Source of the DNA: Candidatus Baltobacteraceae bacterium
Lineage (GTDB): Bacteria; Vulcanimicrobiota; Vulcanimicrobiia; Vulcanimicrobiales; Vulcanimicrobiaceae
NCBI GenBank assembly: GCA_036488875.1
Contig: DASXGW010000001.1
Coordinates: forward strand, 248,001 to 312,000
DNA length: 64,000 nucleotides
Reading direction: 5' to 3'
The translations under genes and the position numbers were made by a program. Positions 16,949 to 24,932 of this stretch are shown piece by piece. Position 1 is the stretch's first letter; each line of letters opens with the position of its first letter. The notes beneath the pieces were generated by a model. The model did not search any database and had not been told where the DNA came from. It saw nothing but the letters and a program-made list of their open reading frames with translations.

Positions 16949-18039
16949 CGGCTTTCGACCGGCTCTATTTGGATCGCGCGTACGAACTCGCGGCTCGCGG
17001 CATCGGCAGCACGGCGCCCAACCCGCCGGTCGGCGCGGTCGTGGTGCGCGACGGACGGGTCGTGGGTGAAGGCTATCACCACCGCGCCGGCGAGCCGCAC
17101 GCCGAAACCAATGCCTTGGCCATGGCCGGTGATTCGGCACGCGGTGCAACCGCGTACGTGTCGCTCGAACCCTGCAATCACACCGGACGCACGCCTCCGT
17201 GCGCAAACGCTTTGATCGATGCCGGTGTTGCGCGTGTCGTCGTCGGCGCGATCGATCCGAATCCCAAAACGCAGGGCCGCGGCGTGGCGTCGCTACGCGA
17301 GCGCGGCATCGACGTCGAGGTCACTAGCGATGCGCGTGCGGCCGAGCTGATCGAGATCTTTGCGGGGTCGCTGCGCGCCGACCGGCCGTTCGTCACCCTG
17401 AAGATGGCGATGTCGCTCGACGGTGCGATAGCGTCGAAGCCCGGCGCCGTCCAGTGGCTCACGTCGGAAGCGACACGATCCTACGTGCGCGACATGCGGA
17501 TCGCGCACGATGCCGTGATGGTGGGCGCCGGAACGGTCCGCGTTGACGATCCGCAGCTCACCGTACGGCCGCCGCACCACCGGTCGCGTCCGTACGTGCG
17601 CGTGGTCGCGTGCGAAACCGATACCGTACCGGAAACGAGCCGCGTATTTTCCTCGCTCGACGAGTACGCAAAGACGATCGTGCTGGCCCCGGCGGGTGCG
17701 CGAGCACGGTTCGCCGCGCTAGCGCGCGTCGCAGACGTGATGTTCGTCGGCGACGATCGCAGCGAGCGGCTCGAATTACCGCCGGCGATGCAGGCTCTGC
17801 GCGAGCGGGAGATCTACAGCGTGCTCTGCGAGGGTGGTCCCACGCTGGCCGGACGGATGATTGCCGGCGGACTGGTCGACCGCGTCGTGTGGGCGATAGC
17901 GCCGGTGCTGCTGCAACGGCAAGGCGCCGTTCCGGTTTTAGCAGGCGTGGATTTCGACGCGCTAAACGTGCAGTTCGATAAAGTGGAGCGCGTCGGTCCA
18001 GACGCGATCGTAACGGGGCGCATATGTTTGGTGGATTAA
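16945..18039 (+). CDS. ribD: Bifunctional riboflavin deaminase/reductase
   Basis: 364 residues from the GTG overlapping the comF stop (GTGA); a GTG two codons earlier is also possible. Deaminates the pyrimidine from GTP cyclohydrolase II and then reduces its ribosyl side chain. Deaminase zinc site: HAETNALAM and PCNHTGRTPPC. The C-terminal reductase has KMAMSLDGAIA, MVGAGTVRVDDPQLTVR and LCEGGPTLAGRMI. Normal length for RibD. ribE follows with a 16-base overlap. The other riboflavin genes are 5 kb downstream. Confidence 0.95.
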   Translation: MTAFDRLYLDRAYELAARGIGSTAPNPPVGAVVVRDGRVVGEGYHHRAGEPHAETNALAMAGDSARGATAYVSLEPCNHTGRTPPCANALIDAGVARVVVGAIDPNPKTQGRGVASLRERGIDVEVTSDARAAELIEIFAGSLRADRPFVTLKMAMSLDGAIASKPGAVQWLTSEATRSYVRDMRIAHDAVMVGAGTVRVDDPQLTVRPPHHRSRPYVRVVACETDTVPETSRVFSSLDEYAKTIVLAPAGARARFAALARVADVMFVGDDRSERLELPPAMQALREREIYSVLCEGGPTLAGRMIAGGLVDRVVWAIAPVLLQRQGAVPVLAGVDFDALNVQFDKVERVGPDAIVTGRICLVD

Positions 18040-18620
18040 TTGCCTATAGCGGTGAGGTAGTGTCGGCGGAGCCGTCGGAGGGCAGCGGTATAACCTTGCG
18101 CGTCCGCTGCGATGGAACCAAACGCGAGAAGCCAGACGTCAAGGACTCGATCGCGATCGATGGCGTCTGCCTCACCGTAACGGCGATTAAGGGAAAGGTG
18201 CTGTCGTTCGAGGTGATTCCGGAGACGCTGGCACGTTCGACCATCGGCGAGCGGTGCAGAGACGATCGCGTGAACGTGGAGTACGCGCTGCGCGTCGGCG
18301 ATCGAATCGGCGGACATTACGTCTACGGCCACGTCGATGCGTCCGCGCGCGTAGTCACGCGCGCGACGGAAGGTCAGGGGGAACGCGTGCGCTTCGAACG
18401 TCCGGCCGCACTGGCCCCGATGCTCGTCGAGAAGGCGTTCGTCGCAATCGACGGCGTCAGCCTCACGATCGCGGCGGCCCGCGACGATTGGTTCGAGATC
18501 GCGTTGATTCCCGAGACGCTCGCGCGCACGACGCTCGGGGCGCGTCCGCCCGGCAGCCGCGTCAACGTCGAAGTCGATCCGATCGCGCGCTACGTCCTGG
18601 CGATCCGTGACGCGCTTTAA
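18024..18620 (+). CDS. ribE: Riboflavin synthase (alpha-type)
   Basis: 198 residues. Dismutates two 6,7-dimethyl-8-ribityllumazine molecules to riboflavin. Starts MFGGLI (family MFTGII). Two tandem lumazine-binding barrels show repeated signatures: SIAIDGVCLTV with PETLARSTIG, and FVAIDGVSLTIAA with PETLARTTLG. GHYVYGHVDA links the domains. It overlaps ribD by 16 bases and a thioesterase gene by 14, so the genes are tightly coupled. Confidence 0.95.
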   Translation: MFGGLIAYSGEVVSAEPSEGSGITLRVRCDGTKREKPDVKDSIAIDGVCLTVTAIKGKVLSFEVIPETLARSTIGERCRDDRVNVEYALRVGDRIGGHYVYGHVDASARVVTRATEGQGERVRFERPAALAPMLVEKAFVAIDGVSLTIAAARDDWFEIALIPETLARTTLGARPPGSRVNVEVDPIARYVLAIRDAL

Positions 18621-19053
18621 GGATTCGCTGCCCGAGGGACGGCGCACGTTCGAGGCGCGGCTCCAAGTGCAGTGGGCCGACGTCGATATTGCCGGCATCA
18701 TGTACTTTGCGGCCTACTGGCGTTTCGTGGAATACGCCGAAATCCAATTCTTTTCAGAACTCGGGTTTCCGTACGATCGCGTCTTCGAGGAGCTCGACAT
18801 CTGGCTGCCGCGCGTTCGCGCCGAAGCTGAATACCACGCTCCGGCGCTGATGAACGACTGGCTGCGTCTGCGCACCCATCTCGAAAAAGTCGGCGCGTCG
18901 AGCGTTCGCTGGAAGACCGTCGTCTTTAACGAGCGCACCGGGGAGGCCGGTGCCGAGTTTACGCTCACCGTCGCCTGCATCGATCGCACCACGAAAAAGA
19001 GCCGCCCACTCCCCGACGTTATACGGGCTGCGCTGGTCGACGCGACGAGCTAA
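18607..19053 (+). CDS. Hotdog-fold acyl-CoA thioesterase (4HBT/YbgC-like)
   Basis: 148 residues, GTG start inside ribE. The VQWADVDIAGIMYFAAYWRF segment is the 4-hydroxybenzoyl-CoA thioesterase signature, with the catalytic Asp in ADVD. It would hydrolyse an acyl-CoA thioester. No ACP or lipid gene is next to it, so its substrate is open; coupling with riboflavin genes may be only positional. It ends in a 4-base overlap with the convergent membrane-protein gene. Confidence 0.85.
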   Translation: MTRFKDSLPEGRRTFEARLQVQWADVDIAGIMYFAAYWRFVEYAEIQFFSELGFPYDRVFEELDIWLPRVRAEAEYHAPALMNDWLRLRTHLEKVGASSVRWKTVVFNERTGEAGAEFTLTVACIDRTTKKSRPLPDVIRAALVDATS

Positions 19054-19709
19054 TCTTCGTGGTAGCGCTCGATCGTGTCGAGGTAATCGGCCGCGTCACG
19101 GTACGCACTGCCCGAAAGTGCATCGATGATGCCGGCCATCCACCCCGACGTCCGCAGCCGGTCGCCGCACGTGCGTGCGATGCTCAATGCGGCGATCGCG
19201 AACAGCACTCCGAATGCGGCGTTTGCGGCAATGTAGGGGACACCCAGAGCGCGCACCGGATCGATTCCGGCGAGCGCGACGAGCAGCACGAGCAGCGGCG
19301 CCCACAGCAGCGGTCCCGCAATTAACGTGCCGGCAACCAGTGCGGCGCGCCGCGCTTTGAGACGAGCAAGATCTGCTTGGAGCGTTACCACGGGGCTCTC
19401 GAAGTCCAGACGCGACAGCGACACGGCGATGTTGATCAACACGGCGTCGATCGCGAGCAGCGCCGCGCCCAGGATCGCCGCGCTAATACCGGCCGCACTG
19501 GGCGCGCGATCGGCGGCAAACGAGCCGAGCGCAATGACAGCGAGAATGTTTACGCCGACCTCGACCCACAAGAAGAGGCGCTCGCGGTTCAGCGGCGTCT
19601 GCGCGCGGCGGCTCAGCGACTCGACGACGATCAAGTCGTTTAGACGTTCGGTTCGCTTCAGCTGAGCTTCGAACGACGCCCACGCTTCGAGTACGGTATC
19701 GCGTTCCAT
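19050..19709 (-). CDS. Membrane protein, probable partner of the adjacent ECF sigma factor
   Basis: 219 residues, five to six hydrophobic segments (LWVEVGVNILAVIALGSFAA, GISAAILGAALLAIDAVLI, GTLIAGPLLWAPLLVLLVAL, NAAFGVLFAIAALSIA). A roughly 40-residue N-terminal cytosolic region (MERDTVLEAWASFEAQLKR) could bind the sigma factor. Its ATG overlaps the sigma stop by one base, an arrangement usual for sigma/anti-sigma pairs. It has no zinc-binding anti-sigma motif (H-x3-C-x2-C). Anti-sigma role is inferred from position only. Confidence 0.65.
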   Translation of the reverse strand: MERDTVLEAWASFEAQLKRTERLNDLIVVESLSRRAQTPLNRERLFLWVEVGVNILAVIALGSFAADRAPSAAGISAAILGAALLAIDAVLINIAVSLSRLDFESPVVTLQADLARLKARRAALVAGTLIAGPLLWAPLLVLLVALAGIDPVRALGVPYIAANAAFGVLFAIAALSIARTCGDRLRTSGWMAGIIDALSGSAYRDAADYLDTIERYHED

Positions 19710-20224
19710 TAGTGTATCGCTCCTTTTTCCGGTGCGGTCATGGCTGCGCGCAAGCGTTGCTTGATACGCGCGAGCTTGGTGGCGGCGTTACTGGTTGAAA
19801 TTCCGAGCACGCCCGCAACATCGGCGTGGGGATAGCCGTCGAGGTACATGAGGATCAGCGCTTTGTCGAGCGGGCCGAGATCGTCGATGCACTCGAGCAA
19901 AGAACCGATGCGCGGGTCGTCAAAAGCCGGCTCGCCGGCGCGCTCGATGTCGTCGAGCGGCGTGAGTCGCACGGCGTGACGCGATTCCGATCGAAAAAAC
20001 GAGATCGCGACGTTGAGCGCGATGCGGTACATCCACGTCCCAAACGGGCGCGAGGGGTCGTAGCGTTCGAACGACCGCCACAGGGCGATCGTCATCTCCT
20101 GGACCAGGTCGGGCCGCTGCGCTGCGAACGGACAGTACGCGCGTGCCACCTTCTGCAAAATGTGCGCGTGCTGCTCGACGAGCTCTACGAACGCCGCTTG
20201 GCGCGGTCCGGCCGGCCTGGTCAC
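19709..20224 (-). CDS. ECF-family RNA polymerase sigma factor
   Basis: 171 residues. Region 2 is visible as PDLVQEMTIALWRSFERYDPSRP and FGTWMYRIALNVAISFFR; region 4 as YLDGYPHADVAGVLGISTSNAATKLARIKQRL, which contains the -35 recognition helix. It directs RNA polymerase to a small regulon, probably after release from the membrane protein encoded next. Target promoters are not identified in this window. Confidence 0.92.
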   Translation of the reverse strand: MTRPAGPRQAAFVELVEQHAHILQKVARAYCPFAAQRPDLVQEMTIALWRSFERYDPSRPFGTWMYRIALNVAISFFRSESRHAVRLTPLDDIERAGEPAFDDPRIGSLLECIDDLGPLDKALILMYLDGYPHADVAGVLGISTSNAATKLARIKQRLRAAMTAPEKGAIH

Positions 20225-20266
20225 AACCTCTTCTTCGCGGCCGGCCGGGGGAAAATCACACCGGCC

Positions 20267-20626
20267 TTAGGCGTCGCCGTAGGTCGCGATCTGCCAGTCG
20301 TTGCCGAACCCATCCGTAACGATGGCGCGCCGGTCGCCCCACGGCATCTCGGCCGGCTCCTCGACGCACGCTGCCCCGGCATCGAGCGCGCGGCGAAACG
20401 TCGCGTCGACGTCGTCAACGTAGACGTGAAACACCGAGTGCGTTGCCGCGCGCGGTCCGCTACCGCTCACCATCACGATCGAGTCGCCGATCTGCACGTG
20501 CGCCGGTTTGTCTTCGGGCAGCTCTCCGGTGGCATCGAACACGCGCTGGAGAAAGGTCACGAGTCCTTGCGGATCGTCGCACACCAGGCGCGGCGTCACG
20601 GAGTGAAATCCCTCGGGTATTGCCAT
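20267..20626 (-). CDS. VOC/PhnB-like glyoxalase-fold protein
   Basis: 119 residues with the beta-alpha-beta-beta-beta halves of the vicinal oxygen chelate fold: SVTPRLVCDDPQGLVTFLQRVF and FHVYVDDVDATFRRALDAGA, ending WGDRRAIVTDGFGNDWQIATY. PhnB/YdhR-type members often have no known activity. It lies between the sigma factor and the MFS gene on the same strand, with a 4-base gap to the MFS stop. Confidence 0.85.
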   Translation of the reverse strand: MAIPEGFHSVTPRLVCDDPQGLVTFLQRVFDATGELPEDKPAHVQIGDSIVMVSGSGPRAATHSVFHVYVDDVDATFRRALDAGAACVEEPAEMPWGDRRAIVTDGFGNDWQIATYGDA

Positions 20627-20630
20627 GGAT

Positions 20631-21902
20631 CTAACCCTCCACCACGGTGATCTGCATTGGTTCGGCCAACGGCATGACCTCGTCGTCGGCGCGCGTCGTG
20701 ACGCGCCAGGTCACGTAGACGGCAACGGCGAGCATGGCGGCGGCTAAGAAAAACGGCGAGCCCAGCGGCGCCAAGGCGCGCCACGGTCCCGAGACTTGCG
20801 AGAACGCCCACGCGAAGATCAGTGGAGCGATCATCATCGCGATGCCGCGGACCGATCCCATCGCGCCCTGCAGCTCGCCTTGTTCGCTCGGTCCGACGCG
20901 CTTGCTCATGAGCGATTGCATCGGCGAGTTGTAGATCGAGACGCACAACACGATAATGCCCGCGATGAACGCGGGCACGCTCGCGATGCCGATCAGCACG
21001 TTACCCAGGCAGAACGTCGTTAGCCCGATTACGAGCGTGCGGCGTTCGCCGAAGCGCTTGACGACCGGTCCGACCAGCGTTGCGGCCGTGATCGCCGAGC
21101 AGACGCCGACGAGCGCCAAGGTAAGGCCGATTGCGCGCGTGTCCCACTGGAACTGCGCCATGAGGTAGAGCACCCACAAGACCGGGAGCGCTTCGTGTGC
21201 CACGAGCGCGATGAACGACGACGTCGCGAGGCCGTAGAGCTCGTGATGGCGGCCGAGCAGCTTGAGCGCTCCTATTGGGTTGGCGCGTTTCCAATCGATG
21301 GCCGGCGTGCGATGTGCGGCGCTTAGCGATTCGGGCAGGACGAAGAAGCCGTAGAGGGTGTTGACGACGCTCAGACCGCACGCAATCCAGAACGGCAGAC
21401 GCGGGTCGAGGTTACCGGCTAAACCACCGATCGCGGGACCGATGATGAAGCCGAGTCCGAAAGCCGAGCCCAGCAGCCCATACGACTGCGCGCGCTTCTC
21501 CGGCGACGTGACATCGGCAACGTACGCGAAGGCGGTGGTGAGGTTTGCCGTTGCCATGCCGGAAAGCACGCGGCCTACGAACAGCCACCACAAATTCGGC
21601 GCGATCGCCATGATGGCGAAATCGACCGCAGTCGCCGCGCACGAGATCAGAATGACCGGGCGCCGGCCGACGCGATCCGACAGCATGCCGAGCAGCGGCG
21701 AGCAGAAGAACTGCATCGCTGCCCAGACCGTCGCGAAAATACCGGTGATGACGGCGGCGTGTGAGACGTTCCCGTTCAAGAAACTGGTGATTAAGCGCGG
21801 CAAGACGGGCGCGATGATGCCGACCGAGATCATGTCGATCGCAACGGTGATGAAGATGAAGAGAATCGTGGCGCTGCGCGCCGGCCCGTTAGGCGGTTTC
21901 AC
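20631..21902 (-). CDS. MFS drug efflux transporter (TetA/DHA1-like)
   Basis: 423 residues, 12 predicted membrane helices. MFS motif A is present as GMLSDRVGRRPVILIS after helix 2, and motif C-like GFIIGPAIGGLAG lies in helix 5, marking an antiporter of the DHA1 12-TMS family. It would export a small hydrophobic compound with proton exchange. It is downstream of a TetR gene (14-base overlap) whose upstream region has a strong palindrome, so it is probably induced by its substrate. Substrate unknown; a tetracycline-type role should not be assumed. Confidence 0.88.
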   Translation of the reverse strand: MKPPNGPARSATILFIFITVAIDMISVGIIAPVLPRLITSFLNGNVSHAAVITGIFATVWAAMQFFCSPLLGMLSDRVGRRPVILISCAATAVDFAIMAIAPNLWWLFVGRVLSGMATANLTTAFAYVADVTSPEKRAQSYGLLGSAFGLGFIIGPAIGGLAGNLDPRLPFWIACGLSVVNTLYGFFVLPESLSAAHRTPAIDWKRANPIGALKLLGRHHELYGLATSSFIALVAHEALPVLWVLYLMAQFQWDTRAIGLTLALVGVCSAITAATLVGPVVKRFGERRTLVIGLTTFCLGNVLIGIASVPAFIAGIIVLCVSIYNSPMQSLMSKRVGPSEQGELQGAMGSVRGIAMMIAPLIFAWAFSQVSGPWRALAPLGSPFFLAAAMLAVAVYVTWRVTTRADDEVMPLAEPMQITVVEG

Positions 21903-22506
21903 TCTGTGACTCTCCGCTCGGCGTTGCGTCGTTCGCTTTGTTGTCGATCATCGTGAAGAAGATTTCGGCGGCGCGATCGACGCGCGCGCGGTCGCCGGTC
22001 GCAGCCAAATCCAGCATGAGTCCGCGAAACCCGCCAATGAGGACCGTGGCAAACGCGCGAGCGTTGACGCGCGAGTAGCCGGGTAACGTCGAGCAGCCCT
22101 CGAGCGCCGAGAGCCATTCCTCGATTGCGCGTTCGGTAAAGCCCGGGAAACGCGCCGCGTCAGACATGGCGAGATTGTAGATCTCGAAAAAGAGGCGCAT
22201 CAGCGGCAACCGCTTGGGGTCGGTCCAATGGCGCCAGAGAATCCGCGATACCTGGCCGGGCGGGAGATCAGCGGAAAGCTTGAGATTGGCCATCGTGGCC
22301 TGCTGACGCGCGCGACCACGCCGAATGATCTCTACGACGAGATCGTCCTTGGACCCGAAGTAATAGAGCAGGTTGCGCGGACTGGTGCCGAGGGCCTTAG
22401 CGAGCGGGCGGAGCGAGAGCTGGCTTATCCCGTGCCGGCAGACGTAGTCGACTGCGTGGTCTAGGAGCTCGAGGCGATGGGCTTCGTCGGGGGGACGGGG
22501 CGACAT
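21889..22506 (-). CDS. TetR-family transcriptional repressor
   Basis: 205 residues. The N-terminal HTH (residues 10-55: LLDHAVDYVCRHGISQLSLRPLAKALG, then RNLLYYFGSKDDLVVEII) is a clear TetR DNA-binding domain. The C-terminal two thirds form the ligand-binding and dimer domain. It overlaps the MFS gene and lies 15 bases from an 11-bp perfect inverted repeat, so it probably represses its own operon. Confidence 0.9.
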   Translation of the reverse strand: MSPRPPDEAHRLELLDHAVDYVCRHGISQLSLRPLAKALGTSPRNLLYYFGSKDDLVVEIIRRGRARQQATMANLKLSADLPPGQVSRILWRHWTDPKRLPLMRLFFEIYNLAMSDAARFPGFTERAIEEWLSALEGCSTLPGYSRVNARAFATVLIGGFRGLMLDLAATGDRARVDRAAEIFFTMIDNKANDATPSGESQSETA

Positions 22507-22520
22507 GCGCCCACGGTATC

Positions 22521-22546
22521 ATACTTGAAACGACTGTTTCAAGTAT
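22521..22546. promoter_or_regulatory. TetR operator (11-bp inverted repeat)
   Basis: ATACTTGAAAC and GTTTCAAGTAT, separated by GACT, form a perfect palindrome typical of TetR operators. On the minus strand the TATGAT at 22523-22518 overlaps its edge and can be the -10 of the tetR-MFS promoter, so binding would block RNA polymerase. Confidence 0.75.
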
Positions 22547-22551
22547 TCCGA

Positions 22552-22725
22552 CTACTCGTAGTGGGCTTGCTCGGCCAGACGGCGCTGCTCTTGGAACATG
22601 TCCATGATCTCTTCGTCCGACAGAATCTTCTTGTCGCTGAGCTTCTCGATCAGCACCGCAATAAAGAGCAATTGGTCGAAGGGGCGAGTCTCTTGAACGA
22701 GCCGGCGGATCTCCCAACGTCGCAT
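22552..22725 (-). CDS. 57-residue acidic helical protein, function unknown
   Basis: Small gene not longer than 57 residues but well supported: ATG preceded at 7 bases by AAGGAG. It is charged and helical (QETRPFDQLLFIAVLIEKLS, then DKKILSDEEIMDMFQEQRRL), without cysteines or signal. I recognise no family. It lies between the TetR operator and the ribBA promoter, transcribed toward tetR, and its stop is 6 bases from the operator, so read-through into tetR is possible. Confidence 0.7.
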   Translation of the reverse strand: MRRWEIRRLVQETRPFDQLLFIAVLIEKLSDKKILSDEEIMDMFQEQRRLAEQAHYE

Positions 22726-22818
22726 AGCGTCTCCTTATCGCAGAGCCGGTAAGAGTAGTTACATTGACCCAGGCCCGAGCCCTGGCTCGCTTTATCTAGG
22801 AATCGGCTGCTTTGGCAG

Positions 22819-22847
22819 TTGACATCTGTAAAGTCGAGGCCTACGGT
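22819..22847 (+). promoter_or_regulatory. Sigma70-type promoter for a leaderless ribBA transcript
   Basis: TTGACA (consensus) at 22819-22824 and TACGGT at 22842-22847 with a 17-base spacer. The -10 box ends 6 bases before the GTG at 22854, so transcription would begin at or next to the start codon and there is no room for a ribosome binding site or an FMN riboswitch. Confidence 0.65.
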
Positions 22848-22853
22848 TAACAA

Positions 22854-24272
22854 GTGAGCACCTTCGCAGATCGCCTCAACACGGCTTTGAACCAGGCGTC
22901 GCTTTCGGCCGTCGAGCTGGCCGAGCGTTCCGGCCTCACCGAATCGGCAATCTCGCTGCTGCGGTCCGGGCGCCGCGAGCCGTCGTACCGGACGCTCCAG
23001 CGGCTGACGACCGTGCTCCCGGAGCTCTCCGATGCGAGCGAGAACGGCGCCCGCGTGTTCGATCGAATCGAAGAGGCGATCGCCGACGTTCGCGCCGGCA
23101 AGATGGTGATCGTGCTCGACGACGAGGATCGCGAAAACGAAGGCGACCTCGTGATGGCCGCCCAGATGGTGACAGCCGAGGCGATCAACTTCATGCGCCG
23201 CGAGGCGGGCGGCTTGATTTGCGTTCCGATGACCGCACGCCGCTTGGACGAGCTCCATCTGCCGCAGATGGTCGACGACAACACCGCCGTGCACGAAACC
23301 GCGTTTACCGTTTCGGTCGAAGCGCGCGGACTGACGACGACGGGGATCTCCGCGCACGATCGCGCCGCGACGATCAAGCGGCTCGTCGACCCCGAGGCGC
23401 GGCCCGGCGATTTTCTGCGTCCGGGACATACGTTTCCGCTGCGCGCTCGCGACGGCGGCGTGCTGGTGCGCGCCGGGCAAACCGAAGCGTCGGTCGATCT
23501 CGCGCGCTTGGCGGGACTGTATCCGGCCGGCGTCATCTGCGAAATCATGGCCGACGACGGCACGATGGAGCGTCGCGACGGATTGCGCAAGTACGCGGAT
23601 CGCCACGGTCTCAAGCTCATCACGGTCAAAGATCTCATCGCGTACCGCATGCAAACCGAGAAGCTCGTCAAGAAGATTGCCGAGTTCAATCTGCCGACTG
23701 CAACCGGGCTGTGGAAAGGCGTCGCGTACGAAACGACGGTCGACGGCAACACGCATGTCGCGATGGTGATGGGCGACATCGGTGACGGCAAAGACATCCT
23801 CGTGCGCGTGCATTCGGAGTGCTTGACGGGCGACGCGCTGCATTCGATCCGCTGCGATTGTGCCGCTCAGCGCGACGGCGCGATGGAAGTGATCGCTGCA
23901 AAAGGGCGCGGCGTGCTGCTCTATCTGCGTCAGGAAGGCCGTGGCATCGGCCTTGCTAACAAGCTGCGCGCCTACGAGCTGCAAGATCGCGGCGCCGATA
24001 CGGTCGAGGCGAACTTAGCGCTGGGATTGCCCGCCGATAAGCGAGACTACGGCATCGGTTCGCAGATTCTCGTCGATCTGGGCGTCAAAGAGATGCACGT
24101 GATTACCAACAATCCGCGCAAGATCTTCGGTCTGGAAGGCTACGGTCTCAAGATCGTCGGGCGGGTTCCCAGTTATACGACGCCGACGCCGCACAATCGT
24201 CATTACATCGATACGAAGCGCTCGAAGCTCGGGCACATGTTCGAAGAAGAAGAGACGGTGGCGGCTTCGTGA
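22854..24272 (+). CDS. ribBA: HTH (XRE-like) - RibB - RibA fusion: DHBP synthase/GTP cyclohydrolase II with N-terminal DNA-binding domain
   Basis: 472 residues. Residues 5-55 form a Cro/XRE-type helix-turn-helix (ELAERSGLTESAISLLRSGR, then SYRTLQRL). RibB (about 66-265) makes 3,4-dihydroxy-2-butanone 4-phosphate and shows DDEDRENEGDL (89-99), TGISAHDRAATI and RPGHTFPLRA. RibA (about 280-465) opens GTP and shows zinc ligands Cys323, Cys334 and Cys336 (SECLTG, RCDC), RQEGRGIGLANKLRAY, and TNNPRKIFGLEGYGL. All catalytic signatures are intact. Ordinary RibBA lacks the first 65 residues. No good internal start is seen between the HTH and RibB, and the promoter places the mRNA start at the HTH GTG. 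Self-regulation or regulation of ribH is inferred. ribH follows with a 4-base overlap. Confidence 0.92.
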   Translation: MSTFADRLNTALNQASLSAVELAERSGLTESAISLLRSGRREPSYRTLQRLTTVLPELSDASENGARVFDRIEEAIADVRAGKMVIVLDDEDRENEGDLVMAAQMVTAEAINFMRREAGGLICVPMTARRLDELHLPQMVDDNTAVHETAFTVSVEARGLTTTGISAHDRAATIKRLVDPEARPGDFLRPGHTFPLRARDGGVLVRAGQTEASVDLARLAGLYPAGVICEIMADDGTMERRDGLRKYADRHGLKLITVKDLIAYRMQTEKLVKKIAEFNLPTATGLWKGVAYETTVDGNTHVAMVMGDIGDGKDILVRVHSECLTGDALHSIRCDCAAQRDGAMEVIAAKGRGVLLYLRQEGRGIGLANKLRAYELQDRGADTVEANLALGLPADKRDYGIGSQILVDLGVKEMHVITNNPRKIFGLEGYGLKIVGRVPSYTTPTPHNRHYIDTKRSKLGHMFEEEETVAAS

Positions 24273-24754
24273 AGCGTGACGGGGTGAATCGTTCGCTGCC
24301 GGACTGCAGCGGTAAGCGCTTCGGCATCGTCGTCGCGCGCTTTTATTCCGATTTGGCCGACTGGCTGGTCGACGGCGCGAAGCGCGCGCTGCGCGACTGT
24401 GGCGTCGACGAAATCGACGTCCACGACGTTCCGGGCTGCTTCGAGCTGCCGCTGGCGTGCCGCAACCTCATCGATACCGATCGCTACGATGCGTTCGTCG
24501 CCCTCGGCGTCGTAATCCGCGGCGAAACGCCGCACTTCGATTTCGTCGCCGGAGAGTGTGCGCGCGGCATCATGGACGTGCAACTCTCCACCGGCGTGCC
24601 GATCGGCTTCGGCGTTTTGACCACCGAGAACGCGCTTCAGGCACAAGAGCGCGCCGATCCGCAGCGCGGCGACAAAGGCTATGAAGCCGCGCTTGCCGCC
24701 GCGACGCTGTTGCGAATTACGGCCGGCGTTGCCCGGGCCGGTTTTCGGACTTAA
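24269..24754 (+). CDS. ribH: 6,7-dimethyl-8-ribityllumazine synthase
   Basis: 161 residues; GTG overlapping the ribBA stop (GTGA). Joins the RibB and RibD products into the lumazine used by RibE; family members form 60-mers or pentamers. Motifs: GIVVARFYSDLADWLVDGA, DVPGCFELPLACRNL, ALGVVIRGETPHFDFVA, STGVPIGFGVLTTENALQAQER. With ribD and ribE at 16.9-18.6 kb all core riboflavin steps are in the window. Confidence 0.95.
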   Translation: MKRDGVNRSLPDCSGKRFGIVVARFYSDLADWLVDGAKRALRDCGVDEIDVHDVPGCFELPLACRNLIDTDRYDAFVALGVVIRGETPHFDFVAGECARGIMDVQLSTGVPIGFGVLTTENALQAQERADPQRGDKGYEAALAAATLLRITAGVARAGFRT

Positions 24755-24932
24755 ACCGCTTCATGAACTCGTCGGCTTCTTGCGAGTCGACGTCGTCAGG
24801 TTTGAGATTGACGTCGTGGGCCGCATCGTCGCGCATCGACGGCGACGCAGTGTGATCTTCGCCTAAATCGTCCTGAAAGATCTCGCCTTTACGATCGCGC
24901 GGGAACGGTTGCTTCTTCTTTTCCTCGGGCAT
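24717..24932 (-). CDS. Small hydrophilic protein, function unknown
   Basis: 71 residues, very charged (MPEEKKKQPFPRDRKGEIFQ), probably disordered. Its 3' end overlaps the end of ribH by 38 bases and its 5' end overlaps the next minus-strand gene by 44. The even Lys/Asp content without runs of Arg argues for coding, but no family and no strong ribosome binding site are seen. Confidence 0.45.
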   Translation of the reverse strand: MPEEKKKQPFPRDRKGEIFQDDLGEDHTASPSMRDDAAHDVNLKPDDVDSQEADEFMKRFKSENRPGQRRP

